DNA of 64,000 bases, taken from positions 3,658,001 through 3,722,000 of the forward strand of contig NZ_CP044549.1 of assembly GCF_009859475.1 (NCBI RefSeq), in the 5' to 3' direction. Under the pieces are notes generated by a model. That model saw only the letters and a program-made list of their open reading frames with translations. It ran no database searches and was not told where the DNA came from. This DNA is from Hydrogenophaga sp. BPS33. GTDB taxonomy: Bacteria > Pseudomonadota > Gammaproteobacteria > Burkholderiales > Burkholderiaceae_C. A program made the translations under genes and the position numbers. Of the stretch, positions 1 through 8,225 are shown piece after piece. Each line of letters opens with the position of its first letter. Position 1 is the stretch's first letter.

Positions 1-131
1 AGAACCTGCGCATGCGCGACGGCGAAAACAAGCCGCAAGACATCGAGCGCCACACCGACGCCTGGATCAAGGCGCACCAGAAGACCTTTGACGGCTGGAT
101 CGCGCAGGCCCTGGCCGCCGCGAAGAAGTAA
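1..131 (+). CDS. ProX-type glycine betaine receptor, C-terminal fragment (cut by window start)
   Basis: Only the last 42 residues of the protein are in the window, ending in TAA. They match the C-terminus of the next gene at 37 of 42 positions, including the shared segment DIERHTDAWIKAHQKTFDGW. This is therefore a tandem paralogue of the complete ProX-like receptor that follows 118 bases downstream. In ProX proteins this tail packs against the second lobe of the periplasmic receptor. Whether the upstream copy is intact cannot be judged from this window. The two copies probably arose by local duplication. Confidence 0.85.
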   Translation, partial: NLRMRDGENKPQDIERHTDAWIKAHQKTFDGWIAQALAAAKK

Positions 132-249
132 GCAAAAAAAGCCATCACGCCACCGGCCGCGCCACGCGCCGCCGGTGGTGCTCGCGCGCCGCGCACCGAC
201 TTCACCCAAAACCAGCATAGACCTGAACAGATAGAAAGATCCCGACCGG

Positions 250-1275
250 ATGACGATGACAACGACCACCCGCCACCTCGCGCGCAGCTTCCTGGCCACC
301 GGCCTGCTGGCGTGGGGCCTGGCCAGCGCCCAGGCGGCCAACGACCTGCCCGGCAAAGGCGTGCAAGTGCTGCCGCTGCAAAGCAACCTGAGCGAAGAGA
401 GCTTCCAGACCGTGTTGGTCACCCGGGCCCTGAAGCGGCTGGGGTATGACGTCCAGCCGATCAAGGAAGTCGAATACCCGATGGCGCACATTGCGGTGGC
501 CAATGGCGACGCCACCTTCATGGCCAACCACTGGAACCCGCACCACTCCGAGTTCTACAAATCCGCCGGCGGCGACGACAAGCTCTCACGCAAGGGCGTG
601 TACGCACGCGGCGCGACCCAGGGCTACATGATCGACCGGAAGACCGCCGACCGCTACAAGATCACGCACCTGAGCCAGCTCACCGACCCCAAGCTGGCCA
701 AGCTGTTCGACACCACCGGCGATGGCAAGGCCAACCTGATCGGCCCCAGCGCCGGCTGGGGTGGCGAGGCCGTGGTCAACCACCAGTTGGGCGCGTACAA
801 GCTGCAGGGCACCGTGACCTATACGCAGGGCAACTACCCCGCGCTGATCGCCGACACCGTGGCGCGCTTCAAACAAGGCCAACCCGTGCTGTTCTACGCC
901 TGGACGCCGTACTGGCTCAGCAATGTGCTGCGGCCCGGCATCGACGTGGTCTGGCTGGAAGTGCCCTTCTCCGCCATGCCCGGCGTGCAGGCCGGCACCA
1001 ACACGAAGCAAACCAACGGACGGGACTACGGTTTTCCGGTGAACAACGAATACATCGTGGCCAACAAGGCGTGGGTGGCGAAACACCCGGCGGCGGCCAG
1101 GCTGTTCGAAGTCATGGAGCTACCGGTGGCCGACATCAGCGCGCAGAACCAGCGCATGCGCCAAGGCGAGAACCGCCCGCAGGACATCGAACGCCATACC
1201 GATGCGTGGATCAAGGCGCACCAGAAGACGTTTGATGGGTGGATTGCGCAGGCGCTGGCGGCTGCCGAGCACTGA
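250..1275 (+). CDS. proX: Glycine betaine/proline betaine ABC transporter substrate-binding protein ProX
   Basis: The 341-residue protein is a periplasmic receptor that delivers glycine betaine or proline betaine to a ProVW-type ABC importer for osmoprotection. Its length is close to E. coli ProX (330). Residues 1-29 form a Sec signal peptide (ending near ASAQAA). The mature part opens with PGKGVQVLPLQSNLSEE and contains the family's Trp-rich betaine cage region, seen in NHWNPHHSEF, GPSAGWGGE and FYAWTPYWLS. A second ATG lies two codons downstream and the ribosome site is weak, so the start is approximate. No proV or proW is visible in the window. A nearly identical C-terminus lies just upstream, so this is the second of two tandem receptors. 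Confidence 0.9.
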   Translation: MTMTTTTRHLARSFLATGLLAWGLASAQAANDLPGKGVQVLPLQSNLSEESFQTVLVTRALKRLGYDVQPIKEVEYPMAHIAVANGDATFMANHWNPHHSEFYKSAGGDDKLSRKGVYARGATQGYMIDRKTADRYKITHLSQLTDPKLAKLFDTTGDGKANLIGPSAGWGGEAVVNHQLGAYKLQGTVTYTQGNYPALIADTVARFKQGQPVLFYAWTPYWLSNVLRPGIDVVWLEVPFSAMPGVQAGTNTKQTNGRDYGFPVNNEYIVANKAWVAKHPAAARLFEVMELPVADISAQNQRMRQGENRPQDIERHTDAWIKAHQKTFDGWIAQALAAAEH

Positions 1276-1292
1276 GGTAGTGCTCGGTCAAA

Positions 1293-1340
1293 TGTTCCGT
1301 TTTTTCGTCAAATGTTTGCAATGAACGAAAAAACGGAACA
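1293..1340. terminator. Perfect 16-bp inverted repeat, probable bidirectional terminator
   Basis: Two perfect 16-base arms (1293-1308 and 1325-1340, core TTCCGTTTTTTCG) are separated by a 16-base loop. Each arm carries a T6 or A6 run. The structure lies between the convergent ends of proX and the AbiEii toxin gene, which suits a terminator serving both. The T run is inside the stem rather than after it, so this is not a textbook intrinsic terminator. A protein-binding site or an insertion scar are alternatives. Confidence 0.5.
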
Positions 1341-1373
1341 CTCCGTTCCTTGCGTCGCTCGACATGGCTGAAG

Positions 1374-2216
1374 TCATCTCGCCAAGCTCAGAAATTCGCT
1401 GCGCAACCGCGCGACAACCTCGGATAGAACAAGCTGCTCAAGCCGGTTCCTCTTGAGGAAACCCGCCCACTGGTTTTGCTTCGTCGCGTCCTGTGCAAAT
1501 GCGTCGCTCAAACCAGCGGGAAGCACACTGGGCAGCGCCAGTTGTCGCCGAGAAAAGGTGGCCTCTATTGCACTGCGCAACTCGGCGCGCTCCAGGACGC
1601 CTTCGCTCAGCAGCACCCAGAGATCGAAGTAGTCCTTCATGCGGGTGTTGGCCATGCCCAGCAGACATACTGCATGGAACTTCTCAGCCACCACCGTGTA
1701 TTTCGGATAGGCGCGCAACTGCGGCGCGGGCAGGTCTGAGAGCAGCACAGGGTAGTTCACGGATTCGGGCGCTGGCGTGACCACATCGCCAAAGCCAATA
1801 TCGACCTGCAGCGCCATGCGCGCGCCGTCCAAGCTTGCCAGCAAGTCGACTCGCACCCCCCCATAGCCTGCGTCTTTGCGGATCAGCGATCCCTTGACCG
1901 AGGCCGAATCGAATGCGATGCCATCGTCCACCTGGATCTGGCAGATCTCGCGGAATACCGACACAGCGGTATCGATGCTGTCTGAGCCAAATCCCAGCAG
2001 GTCCGCATCGCGTGTGGGTCGATGCGGCCGGTCGTACCAGAGCGAGAACAGCAGTGCGCCTTTCAGCAGGTAGTTCGCGGCATGCGGTGAGATCGACAAC
2101 CGATACAGAAGTCGCTCCAACCCGTAGTGGGTCAGCGTCAGATCGAAGTCCTGGTTCTTGGTGCTGGCGCTCTGCTTCAAGCGGGCGCGAATGGACGCTG
2201 CGACGTTGCGGGTCAT
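1374..2216 (-). CDS. abiEii: AbiEii/AbiGii-family nucleotidyltransferase toxin
   Basis: This is the toxin of a type IV AbiE toxin-antitoxin system (280 residues). Family members are nucleotidyltransferases; characterised ones modify tRNA or bind GTP and arrest growth, and some give phage resistance. The nucleotidyltransferase core is visible: a Lys-Gly-Ala segment near residue 48 is followed by RPTRDADLLGFG, the usual RxTxDxD signature. A later YTVVAEKFHAV and MKDYFDLW segment is also typical of the family. The chosen ATG overlaps the antitoxin stop as ATGA; the reading frame stays open further upstream but that part is antitoxin shadow. The pair is adjacent to a NYN-domain gene. Confidence 0.88.
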   Translation of the reverse strand: MTRNVAASIRARLKQSASTKNQDFDLTLTHYGLERLLYRLSISPHAANYLLKGALLFSLWYDRPHRPTRDADLLGFGSDSIDTAVSVFREICQIQVDDGIAFDSASVKGSLIRKDAGYGGVRVDLLASLDGARMALQVDIGFGDVVTPAPESVNYPVLLSDLPAPQLRAYPKYTVVAEKFHAVCLLGMANTRMKDYFDLWVLLSEGVLERAELRSAIEATFSRRQLALPSVLPAGLSDAFAQDATKQNQWAGFLKRNRLEQLVLSEVVARLRSEFLSLAR

Positions 2217-2851
2217 GACGTGATGCTCTCCAGATAGGGCCGCATGACGTTGGCAACGCGATCCACCGTCGCGTAGTGCCACAGCGCATCCATGGACAGC
2301 TTGCGTTGCGACCAGCCATCCCGCAGCGCTTCCAGCGCCACGTCCAGGCCGATCTTGTTGCGGTACTTGAAGCAGTCGGCCACCGTCTTGGCCGCATTGA
2401 ACACCGGGACCTTCACGCCGTCGATCGTGAAATGCTCGATGCCATCCGTCAGGGATTCGCCCGACATGCGCACCACGCGCAGTGCCGGCTGGTCGATGCG
2501 GGGCGTGGGCGAGTTGTGGGGAATGGCCACCCACACTTCAAACGGGGCCTGCGTACCTATGCCGTGGACGCGCAAGGCCGACAGCAGGCACACCACACTG
2601 CGCGGCGCGAGCAAGGCCACTTCGGCAAGCGATCGGTGTTCGTGCAGCGAGCGGCCCGGCAGGCTGTACACACCCCGGGCGACACGTTCGAGCTTGCCGG
2701 CCGATACCAGCCGGCTGAGCATCACGCGGGGAAGACCGTGCTCAGCGAGATCTCGCGCACGCAGAAGCGTCTGGTGCTCAGCAAGCGCCAGGACGGCCTG
2801 TTCCAGCGTGGGGTCCGAGGTCGGTGTCATCTCCGCAGTTTGTTTCAACAT
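2213..2851 (-). CDS. abiEi: AbiEi-family antitoxin / winged-helix autorepressor
   Basis: The 212-residue protein precedes and overlaps the AbiEii gene by 4 bases (ATGA), the standard order of AbiE operons. AbiEi proteins have an N-terminal winged-helix DNA-binding domain that represses the operon and a C-terminal domain that neutralises the toxin. The N-terminal part (roughly residues 15-65) has the family pattern with RARDLAEHGLPRVMLSRLV followed by VARGVYSLPG. The C-terminal part contains NAAKTVADCFKYRNKIG, also typical. An alternative ATG lies seven codons in, and neither start has a strong ribosome site. A TTGACA hexamer lies 10-15 bases upstream of the first ATG, so the internal start remains possible. 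Confidence 0.85.
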   Translation of the reverse strand: MLKQTAEMTPTSDPTLEQAVLALAEHQTLLRARDLAEHGLPRVMLSRLVSAGKLERVARGVYSLPGRSLHEHRSLAEVALLAPRSVVCLLSALRVHGIGTQAPFEVWVAIPHNSPTPRIDQPALRVVRMSGESLTDGIEHFTIDGVKVPVFNAAKTVADCFKYRNKIGLDVALEALRDGWSQRKLSMDALWHYATVDRVANVMRPYLESITS

Positions 2852-2881
2852 TTAGGCATTTGTCAACAACTGCATAGAGAT

Positions 2882-2916
2882 TGCATCACGCAAATGACAC
2901 GTGACGTGTTGATGCA
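2882..2916. promoter_or_regulatory. Nested inverted repeats upstream of abiEi, candidate autorepression operator
   Basis: An outer pair TGCATC (2882-2887) / GATGCA (2911-2916) encloses an inner palindrome ACACGT-G-ACGTGT (2897-2909). It lies about 45 bases upstream of the antitoxin start. AbiEi proteins are known to bind inverted repeats in their own promoter, so this is a reasonable operator candidate. It has not been tested. Confidence 0.45.
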
Positions 2917-2964
2917 TCGTGACGTCCTGGCGGCACCACAAAGAAAAGCTGAGGTAAAGTCTGG

Positions 2965-3175
2965 ACCACTCACGACAAAGGTGAGTCGGGCCTGAGAACC
3001 CGCGAAGCGCAGTCCAAGAGGCTGCATCTGTCCGACAGGGAACGCAGCCTTTGTCGTTCTGGCTCCATTTATGGCGGCCCGGACGGGAGGCCGCAAGGCC
3101 TGCCGGTTGCCGCTGCGTTTCCCGGTTCTCAGCCCGTTCGGGCCGCCGCCACTCTGTCACGTGGCGGCGGCGGTC
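2965..3175 (+). ncRNA. Hairpin-rich leader upstream of the NYN gene, candidate structured RNA
   Basis: This 350-base gap between the AbiE promoter and the NYN gene holds at least five stem-loops. They are ACTCAC/GTGAGT (2968-2986), AGGCTGC/GCAGCCT (3019-3050) enclosing CTGT/ACAG, AGGCC-GCAA-GGCCT with a GNRA-type loop (about 3088-3101), GCCCG/CGGGC (3132-3143), and an 11-bp stem GCCGCCGCCAC/GTGGCGGCGGC (3142-3171). The last two share bases and could be alternative pairings. The open frame through it has no coding character. I do not recognise the class. It could be a cis-acting leader of the NYN gene or an independent small RNA. Confidence 0.4.
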
Positions 3176-3206
3176 CATCACACCGAACGATCAGGGAAGG
3201 CGCAGC

Positions 3207-3659
3207 ATGACCCGACTGCAGCACAAGCAACAGAGACTCGCCGTGTTGTTCGACTCGGCCAACATCTCCTACACACTGACCCGCCCCATCCTGCAGCGCG
3301 CCGCCAACTACGGCGTGCTCACCGTGAAGCGCGCGTATGGCGACTGGTCTCTGCCAGGCATGAGCCGCCTGCGCAGCGTGCTGCTGCACAACGCGATCGA
3401 GCCGGTGCAGCTGTTCCCGTACACCAAGGGCAAAAACGCCGCCGACATCCTGCTCAGCCTGGAGGCGATGGCGCTGGTGAACACGGGGCAGTTCGATGGC
3501 GTGTGCATTGCGTCGTCGGACAGCGATCTCACGCCGCTGGCCTACTGCATACGGCGCGAGGGTCTGCGGGTGTATGGCTTCGGCGGGCGGCAGACGCCCA
3601 GGCCCTTCGTGGCGGCCTGCGACAACTTCATCTACACCGAGTCGATCGCGGCAGCGTAA
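3207..3659 (+). CDS. NYN-domain protein (LabA/DUF88 family, PIN-like nuclease fold)
   Basis: The 150-residue protein is essentially one NYN domain, a PIN-like fold found in predicted RNases. The first strand carries LAVLFDSANIS with the acidic residue of the active site. KNAADILLSLEAM and DGVCIASSDSDLTPLA supply the other conserved Asp and Ser-Asp-Ser-Asp residues. The C-terminal part, RREGLRVYGFGG, is typical of LabA-like proteins. The ATG chosen has an AGGGAAGG ribosome site 6 bases upstream; the frame extends further but without coding character. It lies alone, downstream of a hairpin-rich leader and convergent with gltS. Its RNA substrate is unknown. Confidence 0.85.
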   Translation: MTRLQHKQQRLAVLFDSANISYTLTRPILQRAANYGVLTVKRAYGDWSLPGMSRLRSVLLHNAIEPVQLFPYTKGKNAADILLSLEAMALVNTGQFDGVCIASSDSDLTPLAYCIRREGLRVYGFGGRQTPRPFVAACDNFIYTESIAAA

Positions 3660-3687
3660 AGCTGCGTAAGGCTGCGGTACGGCGCGC

Positions 3688-4980
3688 TCAACGCACCAGC
3701 CCGCCGATCACCAGCGCGTTGACCAGGTCGATGAAGAAGCCACACACCAGCGGCACCACGATGAAGGCGCGTGGCGCGGCGCCGTAAGCCCGCACCACCG
3801 CGCTCATGTTGGCGATGGCGGTGGCCGTGGAGCCCAGCGCAATGCCACCGAAACCCGAGCAGATCACCACCGCTTCGTAGTCGCGCCCCATGCAGCGGAA
3901 CACCACGAAGGCGGTGAACACGACAGCCAACAGCACCTGCAGCGCCAGCGCGGTGGCGATGAAGCCCACCACCGGCTCCAGCTCCCACAGGCGCAAGCCC
4001 ATGAGCGCCATGGTGAGAAACAGGCCCAGGCTGATGTCGGAGATGAGTGCCACGCCCAAGCGCATGCGCGGCCAGTTCCACAGCCGCCACGGCTTGGGTG
4101 CCAGCAGTTGCCCCACGCTGCGCAGCGCGATGCCGGCCATAAGACAGCCCAGAAAGGCGGGCAGCGTCAAGCCGGTCAACGCCACCAGGCTGTTCAGGCC
4201 TTCGCCCAGCATCAGGGCGAGGTTGAGCCAGAGCAGCGCCAGCAGCACGCCGTTGTAGTCCAGCCGCAGATGGGCTTCGTCCTCATACCGGGCGCCCACC
4301 TCCACATCGGACTGGCCTGAAGGTGTGATCGCATGCCGCCGCATCAACCAGGCCGCCATGGGGCCCCCTACCAGGCAGGCGGCGATCATGCCCAGCATGT
4401 TGGCGGCCAGGCCGAGTTCACCGGCGTTCGCGATGCCCAGCGTCTCCACGAAATATGGCGTCCACGCCAGGGTGGTGCCCACGCCACCGGTGAGCGAGAT
4501 CGAGCTGGCCATGAGCCCGGCGCGCGGGTCGAGGCCAAAAGCCTCTGCCACCGCCATGCCCAGGCCGTTCTGCAACAGCATGAAGCCACAGGCCAGCACC
4601 AGCAACACCACCAGCGGCCGGCCCCCTTCGCGCAGCGTGCGCACGTCGGTGCCCATGCCGATGGCGGCGAAGAAATACAGCAACAGCATGTCGCGTGCGC
4701 CCAGCTCGAACACCACGCGCAGCCCGACGAGGTAGTAGAGACCGCACACCGCCAGCGCACAGAACATGCCGCCCACCACCGCCTCGGGGATGTTGTAGCG
4801 CTGAAGCCAGCTGTATCGACGGGTCAGCCCTTTGCCGATGAAGAGCAGCAGGATGGCAAGGGTGAAGCTGGTGAAGGGATCGACGTCGAATGACGCGCGC
4901 ATGGGAAGCGGGAACATGCGGGCGATGTTAAGCGGGTACAGCGTCGATAGCGGCGGCGCGAAAAGAGCGATGGTCTGCAT
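3688..4980 (-). CDS. gltS: Sodium/glutamate symporter, GltS family
   Basis: The protein (430 residues from the chosen start) is a polytopic inner-membrane carrier that imports glutamate with sodium. Family features are IPEAVVGGMFCAL in the first half, the reentrant-loop segment SLTGGVGTTLAWTPYF, and the second-half repeat ICSGFGGIALGSTATAIANM. FFIDLVNALVI closes the protein, as in E. coli GltS. The start at 4980 has a GGAGG ribosome site 6 bases upstream. An internal Met 21 codons later would give a length closer to the family's 401 residues but lacks a ribosome site. It is transcribed toward the NYN gene and follows fumC on the same strand, though an 81-base gap separates them. Confidence 0.88.
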   Translation of the reverse strand: MQTIALFAPPLSTLYPLNIARMFPLPMRASFDVDPFTSFTLAILLLFIGKGLTRRYSWLQRYNIPEAVVGGMFCALAVCGLYYLVGLRVVFELGARDMLLLYFFAAIGMGTDVRTLREGGRPLVVLLVLACGFMLLQNGLGMAVAEAFGLDPRAGLMASSISLTGGVGTTLAWTPYFVETLGIANAGELGLAANMLGMIAACLVGGPMAAWLMRRHAITPSGQSDVEVGARYEDEAHLRLDYNGVLLALLWLNLALMLGEGLNSLVALTGLTLPAFLGCLMAGIALRSVGQLLAPKPWRLWNWPRMRLGVALISDISLGLFLTMALMGLRLWELEPVVGFIATALALQVLLAVVFTAFVVFRCMGRDYEAVVICSGFGGIALGSTATAIANMSAVVRAYGAAPRAFIVVPLVCGFFIDLVNALVIGGLVR

Positions 4981-5061
4981 GGCACCCTCCCCCCGCCCCC
5001 AAAACACCCTGCCAAGGGCTCGGCGCCCTCGGGCCAGTGCCCCGAGCCCTTGGCGCGCTCA

Positions 5062-6447
5062 CTACCGTCCCGTCATCTTCTCCGGCACCACCCACTGGTC
5101 GAACTGCTCGCCCGTCACATGGCCCGACGCCACCGCGGCCTCGCGCAAGGTCGTGCCTTCCTTGTGCGCCTTCTTCGCAATGAAGGCTGCCTTGTCGTAG
5201 CCAATGTGTGTGTTCAGCGCCGTCACCAACATCAACGAGCGCTCCACCAGCTCGGTGATGCGCTCGCGGTTGGGCTCGATGCCGACGGCGCAGTGGTCGT
5301 TGAAGCTCTTCATGCCGTCGGCCAGCAGGCGCACGCTCTGCAGGAAGTTGTGCGACACCATGGGACGGAACACGTTGAGCTCGAAGTTGCCCGACGCCCC
5401 ACCGATGTTGATCGCCACGTCGTTGCCGAACACCTGCGCGGCCAGCATCGTGACGGCCTCGCTCTGCGTCGGGTTGACCTTGCCCGGCATGATCGACGAA
5501 CCCGGCTCGTTCTCGGGAATGCTCAGTTCGCCGATGCCGCTGCGCGGGCCGCTGGCAAGCCAGCGCACGTCGTTGGCGATCTTCATCATGCTGGCCGCCA
5601 GCGTCTTGAGCGCGCCGTGCGCGTGCACCAGCGCATCCACGGAAGCCATGGCCTCGAACTTGTTGGGCGCGGTCACGAAGGGCAGGCCCGTGAGCTGCGC
5701 CAGCTCGGCCGCCACCTGCTCCGCATAGCCCTTGGGCGCGTTCAGCCCGGTGCCCACCGCCGTACCGCCCAAGGCCAGTTCGCACAAATGCGGCAATGCC
5801 GCGCGCACATGCGCTTCGCCGTGCGCGAGCTGTGCCACCCAGCCGGAGAACTCCTGGCCCAGCGTGAGCGGCGTGGCGTCTTGCAGATGGGTGCGGCCAA
5901 TCTTCACGATGCCGTCGAAGGCCTGCGCCTTCTGCTCCAGCGTGCCGCGCAGCAGCGCGATGGCCGGCAGCAGGCGGTGCGTGATCGCCTCGACCGCGGC
6001 CACGTGCATGGCGGTCGGGAACACGTCGTTGCTGGACTGGCTGCGGTTCACGTCGTCGTTCGGGTGCACCAAGCGCCCTTCCCCGCGCTCGCCGCCGAGC
6101 AGCTCGCTGGCGCGGTTGGCCAGCACCTCGTTCATGTTCATGTTGGTCTGCGTGCCCGAACCGGTCTGCCAGACCACGAGGGGGAACTCGCCCTCGTGCC
6201 GGCCCGCGATCACCTCGTCGGCCGCCGCCACGATGGCCTGGGTCTTCTTCTCGTCCTGCAAGCCCAAGGCGTGGTTGACCACGGCGGAGGCGCGCTTGAC
6301 CTGTGCCAGCGCACGGATCAGCTCGCGCGGTTGGCGCTCGCCCGAAATATCGAAGTTCTGCAGCGAGCGCTGCGTCTGTGCGCCCCAGAGCCGATCGGCC
6401 GGCACGTTGATGGGCCCGAATGTGTCCTTTTCGGTACGTGTCTTCAT
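5062..6447 (-). CDS. fumC: Class II fumarate hydratase (fumarase C)
   Basis: This 461-residue cytosolic enzyme hydrates fumarate to L-malate in the TCA cycle. It does not need an iron-sulfur cluster and so tolerates oxidative stress. The signature loop [13 protein letters not shown] is present near residue 317. [14 protein letters not shown] and [11 protein letters not shown], also active-site segments of the fumarase/aspartase superfamily, are intact. Length matches E. coli FumC (467). The ATG is preceded by AAGGAGA; the frame is open upstream without coding character. The window also encodes a class I fumarase and a two-subunit fumarase-like enzyme, so this copy is probably one of several isozymes under different control. 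Confidence 0.95.
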   Translation of the reverse strand: MKTRTEKDTFGPINVPADRLWGAQTQRSLQNFDISGERQPRELIRALAQVKRASAVVNHALGLQDEKKTQAIVAAADEVIAGRHEGEFPLVVWQTGSGTQTNMNMNEVLANRASELLGGERGEGRLVHPNDDVNRSQSSNDVFPTAMHVAAVEAITHRLLPAIALLRGTLEQKAQAFDGIVKIGRTHLQDATPLTLGQEFSGWVAQLAHGEAHVRAALPHLCELALGGTAVGTGLNAPKGYAEQVAAELAQLTGLPFVTAPNKFEAMASVDALVHAHGALKTLAASMMKIANDVRWLASGPRSGIGELSIPENEPGSSIMPGKVNPTQSEAVTMLAAQVFGNDVAINIGGASGNFELNVFRPMVSHNFLQSVRLLADGMKSFNDHCAVGIEPNRERITELVERSLMLVTALNTHIGYDKAAFIAKKAHKEGTTLREAAVASGHVTGEQFDQWVVPEKMTGR

Positions 6448-6801
6448 CACTTCTCCTTGCGGGAAATTTCCCATGGCGGGGACTGCTGCGTCAAATATCG
6501 TGCAGCTGATTACAAATATCGCAAAGCACACAGGTTCTGCTAGATTGGCCCGCGTCACCGGGCGGGTGACTCGAATGTCAACAAGCTCGTCACCAGGCGG
6601 GAGCGCATGATGAGGCACCACCGAGGGCTCCATCTGCAATGGGCTACCTGCGCCGTCAGTACCTGTGTGTGCTGCGCCGTTGCGCTCTGAAGAACGCGAT
6701 GATGACACTGGGTGCCTGTCTGGTGGGAGGCGGGCCCGCACTGGCCGGCATCGTCCCGGATGGTCGCAGCAGCGCCTGGAAGGATGCCCATCGCAAGACG
6801 T
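6448..6801. promoter_or_regulatory. Non-coding region between fumC and the efflux operon
   Basis: This 354-base region holds the fumC promoter side. It contains a GGGAAATTTCCC palindrome (6461-6472), two direct copies of CAAATATCG 21 bases apart (6492-6500 and 6513-6521), and a GTCACC/GGTGAC hairpin (6554-6570). The two direct repeats are spaced by two helical turns, which suits a dimeric regulator. A plus-strand frame here begins with a hydrophobic stretch but runs into the antisense of the efflux channel, so I do not call it. No convincing promoter hexamers were seen. Confidence 0.35.
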
Positions 6802-8214
6802 TCAAGCCGCGTCCCACCCACCACCGATGGCCCGGATCAGCCGCACCGTGGCTTGCTGCTGCGCCGCTTGCACGCGCTGCGCCTGCCGGCGGTTGAGCAG
6901 TTCGTTGCGGCGCGCGTCCAGCAGCTCGAGCTGGCTCACCAAGCCGTTGCGGTAACGCGTTTCCGAGATCGCACTGGCGCGCTGCGCGGCGCTGACCGCG
7001 CGGCCCTGGGCCTGCGACTGGTCTTTCAGCAAACGCAGGGCCGAGAGCTGGTCTTCCACCTCGCGCAAGGCATTCAGCACCTGGCCACGGTAGCTCGCGG
7101 CGGCGGCATCGAGTTGCGCCTGGGCGCCCTCCACGCCAGCCTCGCGCCGTCCACCGTCGAACAGTGGCACGGACAGCAGCGCACCGATGCCCCAGGCGCG
7201 GGCCGACCACTTGAACAGATCGCCGATGTCGGGCGAGGCGTACCCCGCCGCACCGGTGAGCGAGATGCTGGGGAACCACGCGGCCTGGGCCACGCCGACG
7301 CGGGCCTGCGCGGCCAGCAGTGAGGCTTGCGCCGCCGCGACGTCGGGCCGGCGTGCGAGCACCGTGCCCGGTACGCCCGCAGGGATCATGGGCAGGGTGC
7401 TGGCGCTGTCGGCCGAGGCGAGCTCGAAGTTCGATGCCGGCTCGCCCGCCAACACCGCAATCGCGTTCTCCAGCTCGGCGCGGCTGCGGTCCAGCGCAAA
7501 CACCTCGGCCTCGGTGGCGGCGAGTTCGGTCTGAATGCGGATCACATCGAGTTCGGCCACGTCGCCCGCCTCGAAGCGGCGTTGTGTGAGGCGCAGCGTG
7601 TCGCTATAGGCCTTGGCGGTATCCTGCACCAGCGTGCGTTCGGCGTCGACCGCGCGCAGCGCCAAGTAGCTCTGGGCCACCTCGGCCTGTACCAGCAGGC
7701 GCGTGCTTTGCAGCAGCGCTGCGCGCGATTGCGCGTCCAATGTGGCCGCGTCACGCGCGCGGGCCAGGCGTCCGAACAAGTCCACTTCGTACGAGAGGTT
7801 CACGCCGGCTTGCAGCAGCGTGGCCGGCGTGGCGCCGTTGGCGGCGTTGGCGCCGGCACCTCGGGACGCATTGGCGCCCACGCCGATCTGCGGCGCGCGC
7901 TCGGCCTGCGCGCCACGCACCAATGAGCGGGCCTGCGCCAGGCGAGCCGCAGCCTCCTGGATGTTGGTGTTGTTCGCGCCGGCGCGTTCGACCAGATCGT
8001 CGAGCACGGGATCTTCAAACACCTTCCACCAGGTGCCGCGGCTGTGGGCTTCGGCGGGTGCGGCGATGGTCCAGTGCTCGCGACCTTTTTCGTTGTGTTC
8101 CTTGAAATGGAGGGGCGTCTCCAGCGCAGCGGGCAACGGAGGCAGGGCCGTGGCGCAGCCGGCCAGCAAGAGGGCTGAGGCCAGCGGCAACAGGTGGTGG
8201 AGCTTCTTTTTCAT
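6802..8214 (-). CDS. oprC: Outer-membrane efflux channel lipoprotein (OprM/NodT family)
   Basis: The 470-residue protein is the outer-membrane exit duct of a tripartite RND efflux pump. It starts with a lipoprotein signal (lipobox LLLAGC, Cys at about residue 19). Two outer-membrane-factor repeats follow, with conserved segments such as NLSYEVDLFGRLARARDAA near residue 135 and LLSVPLFDGGRREAGVEGAQ near residue 355, typical of the OprM/NodT group. Its start is 11 bases after the RND pump stop, so it is the last gene of the operon. The order lipase-like protein, adaptor, pump, channel equals the llpE-bpeE-bpeF-oprC (ceo) operon of Burkholderia; the symbol is given by that analogy. Confidence 0.9.
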   Translation of the reverse strand: MKKKLHHLLPLASALLLAGCATALPPLPAALETPLHFKEHNEKGREHWTIAAPAEAHSRGTWWKVFEDPVLDDLVERAGANNTNIQEAAARLAQARSLVRGAQAERAPQIGVGANASRGAGANAANGATPATLLQAGVNLSYEVDLFGRLARARDAATLDAQSRAALLQSTRLLVQAEVAQSYLALRAVDAERTLVQDTAKAYSDTLRLTQRRFEAGDVAELDVIRIQTELAATEAEVFALDRSRAELENAIAVLAGEPASNFELASADSASTLPMIPAGVPGTVLARRPDVAAAQASLLAAQARVGVAQAAWFPSISLTGAAGYASPDIGDLFKWSARAWGIGALLSVPLFDGGRREAGVEGAQAQLDAAAASYRGQVLNALREVEDQLSALRLLKDQSQAQGRAVSAAQRASAISETRYRNGLVSQLELLDARRNELLNRRQAQRVQAAQQQATVRLIRAIGGGWDAA

Positions 8215-8225
8215 GGTGTGTGCAT

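Noticed and set aside
3051..3206. N-terminal extension of the NYN protein by 52 residues
   Set aside because: The segment is hairpin-rich, Arg-biased and lies before a good ribosome site at the internal ATG.
6639..6896. Plus-strand frame with a hydrophobic start in the gap before the efflux channel
   Set aside because: Part resembles a signal sequence, but it runs into the antisense of the channel gene and has no ribosome site or domain.
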